From assembly GCA_030641945.1 (NCBI GenBank), contig DAOWLL010000029.1, forward strand, positions 1 through 10,478: DNA of 10,478 nt, in the 5' to 3' direction. Within the stretch, counting starts at the first letter, position 1. The number at the start of each line of letters is the position of its first letter. Under the pieces are notes generated by a model that worked only from the letters and a program-made list of their open reading frames with translations, was not told the DNA's origin and ran no database searches. The DNA is from Gammaproteobacteria bacterium. GTDB lineage: Bacteria > Pseudomonadota > Gammaproteobacteria > SZUA-229. Of this stretch, positions 7,000 through 10,478 are shown piece by piece. The translations under genes and the position numbers were made by a program.

Positions 7000-7258
7000 T
7001 CTCAATTACCTCTAGTACTTCGTTATTTTTATTGTTATTCAAACTGTCGCTTGTATCTGACAGTGTCCGTAATGGCTCCAGTATCATCCACCAGGGTTTA
7101 ATCGCTGATGGTCCTAGTGACTCCCACGTTGTACGTGCTCTTGTAAAGCAAACCTTTATGCCTTCATGGCGGCAGAAGTGCGCAATTTCATCGCGCCCCG
7201 GCTCATTTGTTAGCGCCAGATCATAAAAGATCTGTTTCAGTTCAGCTTTAAGACTCAT
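6992..7258 (-). CDS. Unrecognised 88-residue protein encoded between nrdA and nrdB
   Basis: The ATG at 7256-7258 is preceded by a strong GGGAGGA Shine-Dalgarno with about 9-10 nt spacing. The TAA at 6992-6994 overlaps the nrdB start (ATGCTTAA), so the gene is very likely translated with nrdB. The sequence is soluble-looking and has no signal or membrane segment. Residues 1-64 are compact: a helical start ([23 protein letters not shown]), then H27-F-C29-R-H31 and C37, which could bind metal, then [17 protein letters not shown]. Residues 65-88 are a polar tail rich in Asn and Glu. It is not NrdH, NrdI or the YfaE ferredoxin: it lacks their redox motifs and has only two cysteines. I do not know its function. 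Its position suggests a role linked to the reductase, perhaps in assembly or regulation, but this is inference only. Confidence 0.8.
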   Translation of the reverse strand: MSLKAELKQIFYDLALTNEPGRDEIAHFCRHEGIKVCFTRARTTWESLGPSAIKPWWMILEPLRTLSDTSDSLNNNKNNEVLEVIENA

Positions 7259-7301
7259 TACCCGGAATCCTCCCGGGCTCCATGTTTATGTTGTCGCTCA
7301 T
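7248..7301 (-). CDS. Possible 17-codon leader ORF upstream of the 88-residue gene
   Basis: An ATG at 7299-7301 opens 17 codons ([17 protein letters not shown]) ending in TAA at 7248-7250, so it overlaps the start of the 88-residue gene by 11 bp. A GGGC sits 2-3 nt before the ATG, a weak and close ribosome binding site. Ribosomes translating it would pass through the hairpin that contains the next Shine-Dalgarno. It may be chance. Confidence 0.2.
   Translation of the reverse strand: MSDNINMEPGRIPGNES
7261..7277 (-). promoter_or_regulatory. Small mRNA hairpin presenting the Shine-Dalgarno of the 88-residue gene
   Basis: On the transcript CCCGG-GAGGATT-CCGGG can fold into a 5-bp GC stem whose 7-nt loop carries the GAGG of the ribosome binding site, three bases before the ATG. 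Such a fold could tune translation of the middle gene of the operon. Confidence 0.35.
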
Positions 7302-7354
7302 GGTGCCCTTAATTATTTTTATTATTGGCCCCGCTCCTTATTCAGCAACTCTCC

Positions 7355-10255
7355 TTATTGGCATGCCTCGCAATCCGGATCAAGGATTGAGCATGCTTTT
7401 GGCGCTGTTGATGCAGCAGTTTCCTGCGTTGTGTTCTTTACAGCATTCAATTTGCTTGCGCGTTCTGTATCCATGGTTGATTTTTCAACATGGGTTGCAC
7501 CCATGGATCTCAGGTAATAAGTGGTTTTGAGGCCACGCACCCATGCCAGCTTGTACAACGAATCGAGTTTTGAACCACTGGGTTCTGACATGTACAGGTT
7601 CAATGACTGGCCCTGGTCGATCCATTTCTGGCGGCGCGCTGCGGCTTCAACCAGCCAGCGTGGATCGATCTCAAATGCAGTCTGGTAGAGCTGCTTCAGA
7701 TCAGCCGGAACGCGGTCGATCATTTGCACGCTGCCATCGTAGTATTTGAGATCGTTGGCCATAACTTCATCCCACAGGCCGCGATCGCGCAGATCCGAGA
7801 TCAGGTAGGGGTTCACCACCGTGAACTCACCCGACAGGTTCGATTTGACGAACAGGTTCTGGTAAGTCGGCTCGATCGACTGGCTAACGCCACAGATGTT
7901 TGAAATAGTTGCAGTTGGTGCAATTGCCATGGTGTTGGAGTTGCGCATACCGACTTTCTGTACACGAGCACGTAATGAATCCCAGTCAAAGGTATGGCTG
8001 CGATCAAGATCCAGGTAGCTGCCGCGGCCCTCGGCCAGGTAATCGAGTGAGTCGATCGGCAGTATGCCCTTGCTCCACAAAGACCCTCCGAAGCTAGTGT
8101 AGCGGCCGCGTTCTTCAGACAGGTTGGTAGAGGCCTTGATGGCAAAGTAGCTGATGGCTTCCATGGTGCGGTCAGCAAATTCAACCGCCTCTTCTGAGGC
8201 ATACGGCATGCGCTGCTTATAAAGCGAATCCTGGAAACCCATCACGCCCATGCCAACCGGACGGTGTTTCAGGTTGGAATCACGTGCCTGCGGTACGCTG
8301 TAGTAGTTGTAGTCGATCACGTTGTCCAGCATGCGCATTGCAGTATTAATGGTGCGTTCCAGCTTGGTTGCATCCAGGCCGTTTTCATTAATATGCGCTG
8401 GCAGGTTGATTGAGCCCAGGTTGCACACCGCGATTTCGGTGTCGTTGGTGTGCAGGGTAATTTCAGTGCACAGGTTGGAACTGTGTACCACGCCGGCATG
8501 CTGGTTGGTGTAGCGCAGGTTGCATGGGTCCTTGAAAGTAATCCATGGATGGCCTGTTTCAAACAGCATGCTCAGCATCTTGCGCCACAGGCTGGCGGCC
8601 TTGATGGTCTTGTAAACGCGCATCTTGCCGTTGGCAGCCATGTCTTCATAAGCGGCATAGGCTTTTTCAAATTTACGGCCGCACAGATCATGCAGGTCCG
8701 GCACTTCATCGGGTGAGAATAAAGTCCAGTCCCTGTCTTCGGCGACACGCTTCATGAACAGGTCAGGAATCCAGTTGGCAGTGTTCATGTCGTGTGTGCG
8801 GCGACGGTCATCACCGGTGTTCTTGCGCAGGTCGAGGAATTCTTCGATGTCGATGTGCCAGCTTTCCAGGTAGGCACACATGGCACCCTTGCGCTTGCCG
8901 CCCTGGTTGACGGCAACGGCGGTATCATTGGCAACCTTGAGGAAAGGAACGACGCCCTGTGACTTGCCGTTGGTGCCCTTGATGTGTGCGCCCATGCCGC
9001 GCACGCGTGTCCAGTCATTGCCGAGGCCGCCGGCGTATTTGGACAGCAGTGCATCATCCTTAATGGAGCTGAAAATTCCATCGAGATGATCGGGTATGGT
9101 TGTCAGGTAGCAGCTTGAGAGTTGTGGACGCAGGGTGCCCGAGTTAAACAGGGTCGGTGTCGAACTCATGAAATCAAACGATGACAGCAGCTTGTAGAAC
9201 TCGATTGCACGCTCTTCGCGATTGACTTCGTTGATGGCCAGGCCCATGGCAACACGCATGAAGAAGGCCTGTGGCAATTCGAAGCGTACGCTGTTCGAGT
9301 GAATGAAATAACGATCATACAGGGTTTGCAGGCCCAGGTAGGTGAACTGGTGGTCACGTTCGGCCAACAGCTGTTTACCCAGGTGATGCAGGTCGTATTC
9401 AAGCAGGCGCGCATCCAGTAGTTCCAGATCGACGGCACGCTTGATGTACTTGTCAAAGTAATCCGCATAAATGCTGGACATTTCACGCTGGGTCGCATGT
9501 GTCAAGTTGTTGTAGACGAAGCTGAGTGCTTCGCTGCGCATATCATCCAGCAACAGGCGGGCTGCTGTATAACCGTAATCAGGTTGCTTTTCGATCAGGG
9601 TGCGGGCACTCATCACCAGCATACGTGACACGTCTTTTTCCGGTACACCATCAAAAAGATTGCGTTCGGTGTCCTGCAGGATGGCACTGGCATCAACATC
9701 GTTAAGACCTTCGCAGGCCTCGTTGATGATGGCCTGCAGGCGCCGTCTGTCCAGCGGCTGTCTGCTGCCATCAGGCAGAGTAACCTCGATGTTAGTGCTG
9801 TCGTCATCAATAACATCTTCAACAACGGCTTCTGTCTGCTGCTGTCGGGCGCGGGCATGTTCTTCACGGTAGATTACATAGGAGCGGGCAACAAGCTGGT
9901 TACCGGAGCGCATCAGTGCCAGTTCAACCTGGTCCTGAATATCTTCGATGTGAAATGTGCCGCCATCAGGGATACGGCGTGTCAATGCGTATTCAACCTG
10001 TTCAGCAAGCTCGCCGACGACTTCATGGATACGGCTCGATGCGGCCGCATTGCCGCCTTCGACGGCCAGAAAGGCCTTGGTCATGGCGATGGCAATTTTC
10101 TCGCGGTCATAGGCCGTAACCATGCCGTTTCTGCGGATTACCCTGAAGCGTCCCGGTGCCGTGACAGCAATATTGGCTGAATTTGTTGAGGATGAGTCGT
10201 CAAGTTGAGCGTGATTCTGGTGTTCTGTTATTGGTGTTATTAGTTCCATTCCCAT
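7355..10255 (-). CDS. nrdA: Ribonucleoside-diphosphate reductase class I alpha (catalytic) subunit NrdA with two ATP-cones
   Basis: The 966-residue catalytic subunit reduces ribonucleoside diphosphates to deoxyribonucleotides in the cytoplasm. A first ATP-cone spans about 36-136 (FRVIRRNGMVTAYDREKI onward) and a second, more diverged one about 155-245, an arrangement known from Pseudomonas-type NrdA and absent from E. coli (one cone, 761 residues). The ten-stranded barrel follows. C382 (SSCYL) and C611 (VCNLGSINL) form the substrate-reducing pair; N594, C596 (thiyl radical) and E598 lie in NLCTE; Y913-Y914 (TTYYLRS) relay the radical. C382 to N594 is 212 residues, the same as C225 to N437 in E. 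coli. The tail DPDCEACQ carries the C962/C965 shuttle pair. ATG 10253-10255 is the longest start; ATG 10247-10249, two codons in, has GTGGA at better spacing and may be the real one. The gene leads the operon, followed by the 88-residue gene and nrdB. Confidence 0.97.
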   Translation of the reverse strand: MGMELITPITEHQNHAQLDDSSSTNSANIAVTAPGRFRVIRRNGMVTAYDREKIAIAMTKAFLAVEGGNAAASSRIHEVVGELAEQVEYALTRRIPDGGTFHIEDIQDQVELALMRSGNQLVARSYVIYREEHARARQQQTEAVVEDVIDDDSTNIEVTLPDGSRQPLDRRRLQAIINEACEGLNDVDASAILQDTERNLFDGVPEKDVSRMLVMSARTLIEKQPDYGYTAARLLLDDMRSEALSFVYNNLTHATQREMSSIYADYFDKYIKRAVDLELLDARLLEYDLHHLGKQLLAERDHQFTYLGLQTLYDRYFIHSNSVRFELPQAFFMRVAMGLAINEVNREERAIEFYKLLSSFDFMSSTPTLFNSGTLRPQLSSCYLTTIPDHLDGIFSSIKDDALLSKYAGGLGNDWTRVRGMGAHIKGTNGKSQGVVPFLKVANDTAVAVNQGGKRKGAMCAYLESWHIDIEEFLDLRKNTGDDRRRTHDMNTANWIPDLFMKRVAEDRDWTLFSPDEVPDLHDLCGRKFEKAYAAYEDMAANGKMRVYKTIKAASLWRKMLSMLFETGHPWITFKDPCNLRYTNQHAGVVHSSNLCTEITLHTNDTEIAVCNLGSINLPAHINENGLDATKLERTINTAMRMLDNVIDYNYYSVPQARDSNLKHRPVGMGVMGFQDSLYKQRMPYASEEAVEFADRTMEAISYFAIKASTNLSEERGRYTSFGGSLWSKGILPIDSLDYLAEGRGSYLDLDRSHTFDWDSLRARVQKVGMRNSNTMAIAPTATISNICGVSQSIEPTYQNLFVKSNLSGEFTVVNPYLISDLRDRGLWDEVMANDLKYYDGSVQMIDRVPADLKQLYQTAFEIDPRWLVEAAARRQKWIDQGQSLNLYMSEPSGSKLDSLYKLAWVRGLKTTYYLRSMGATHVEKSTMDTERASKLNAVKNTTQETAASTAPKACSILDPDCEACQ

Positions 10256-10290
10256 TCCACTTGATTGGATTGTCGTTGTTATTATGCGAG

Positions 10291-10306
10291 CTACTATAGA
10301 ATGTGG
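10291..10306. promoter_or_regulatory. NrdR box 2 (proximal, degenerate)
   Basis: CTACTATAGAATGTGG matches the NrdR consensus at 11 of 16 positions. It covers the -10 element and starts 32 bp from the start of box 1, the pair spacing expected for NrdR. Taken alone the match would be weak; the spacing and place carry the call. Confidence 0.7.
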
Positions 10307-10322
10307 TTTGACCCTAAGTCAA
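10293..10322 (-). promoter_or_regulatory. Sigma70-like promoter of the nrd operon
   Basis: The minus strand reads TTGACT (-35, 10317-10322), 18 bp, TATAGT (-10, 10293-10298). Transcription would begin near 10286, giving a leader of about 30 nt. Both NrdR-box-like sites touch or cover these elements, which supports the assignment. Confidence 0.8.
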
Positions 10323-10338
10323 GCACTATATCTTGTGT
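10323..10338. promoter_or_regulatory. NrdR box 1 (distal)
   Basis: GCACTATATCTTGTGT matches the NrdR consensus ACACWATATATWGTGT at 14 of 16 positions and directly abuts the -35 element. NrdR is the dNTP-sensing repressor of ribonucleotide reductase genes in most bacteria; it binds paired boxes about three helical turns apart. Confidence 0.85.
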
Positions 10339-10367
10339 ATATAACAGTGGAGAACAGTCTAAAAAAC

Positions 10368-10376
10368 TGTGGATAA
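10368..10376 (-). promoter_or_regulatory. DnaA box (perfect TTATCCACA)
   Basis: The minus strand reads TTATCCACA, the strict consensus for DnaA binding, about 46 bp upstream of the nrdA -35 element. DnaA is known to regulate nrdAB in E. coli through boxes upstream of the promoter. Only one strict box is seen, so a replication origin is not implied. Confidence 0.7.
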
Positions 10377-10478
10377 AATTTGAAAAAATAAGCCATAACA
10401 AGGACTTATAAAATGGTGAAAAAAGCTGTTTTAGAACATAAGAATTTGCCCATATAAAAATTTTTTGTTGCTATAGAC

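Noticed and set aside
7003-7005. TTG as the nrdB start, two codons upstream of the ATG
   Set aside because: The GAGGT Shine-Dalgarno would be only 2 nt from the TTG but is 8 nt from the ATG at 6997-6999, which also begins the family-like MLNWEDP.
10413-10457. A 14-codon + strand frame after AAGGA at the right end
   Set aside because: The ribosome binding site is acceptable, but the frame is too short to judge and no promoter with proper spacing is seen (TTGAAA to TATAAA is 21 bp).
10368-10478. Replication origin near the DnaA box and AT-rich right end
   Set aside because: Only one strict DnaA box is present and no origin-type neighbours (dnaA, dnaN, gidA) are visible; the known role of DnaA at nrdA promoters explains it.

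Overview
The window looks like a chromosomal housekeeping segment from a gammaproteobacterium of moderate GC. The evidence is the gene content: a RimO of E. coli-like length and cysteine spacing, a TcdA/CsdL, a COG2836-type TauE/SafE membrane protein, a class I ribonucleotide reductase whose NrdA carries two ATP-cones, and NrdR and DnaA sites in front of nrdA. I cannot name a genus. No mobile element, CRISPR array, rRNA or tRNA is visible.

Layout, left to right. Positions 1-555 (-) hold a TauE/SafE-family membrane protein cut by the window edge. 708-2036 (-) is rimO (ribosomal protein S12 methylthiotransferase). 2037-2169 is a divergent spacer with two inverted arrays of 7-bp repeats. 2170-2958 (+) is tcdA (tRNA ct6A37 synthase), the only convincing + strand gene. 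2966-3838 (-) is an exported protein that joins an unidentified domain to what looks like a type IV pilin headpiece. 3920-4921 (-) is a DUF389 membrane protein. 4989-5129 (-) is a 46-residue membrane protein with four cysteines. 5130-5694 has no convincing gene but holds a Fur-like box, an operator-like palindrome, hairpins and a strong terminator for the nrd operon. 5695-10255 (-) is the nrd operon in the order nrdA, an unrecognised 88-residue gene, nrdB. 10256-10478 is the nrdA control region.

The nrd operon makes dNTP precursors. A sigma70-like promoter at 10293-10322 is covered by two NrdR-box-like palindromes 32 bp apart, with a perfect DnaA box upstream. This is the expected wiring for shutting nrdA off when dNTPs are plentiful and tying it to replication. 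The small middle gene has a good ribosome binding site and overlaps the nrdB start, so it is very likely translated with the reductase.

The most striking observation is that nrdB has an in-frame amber codon (6076-6078) where the family has Tyr, directly before the RDExxH motif that supplies two iron ligands. The frame and the conserved sequence continue intact to a TAA stop. As written, the gene would give an inactive, truncated protein. A base-call error, a fresh mutation or true amber suppression are the options. The other items worth a second look are the pilin-like fusion, the four-cysteine small protein and the unknown gene inside the nrd operon.
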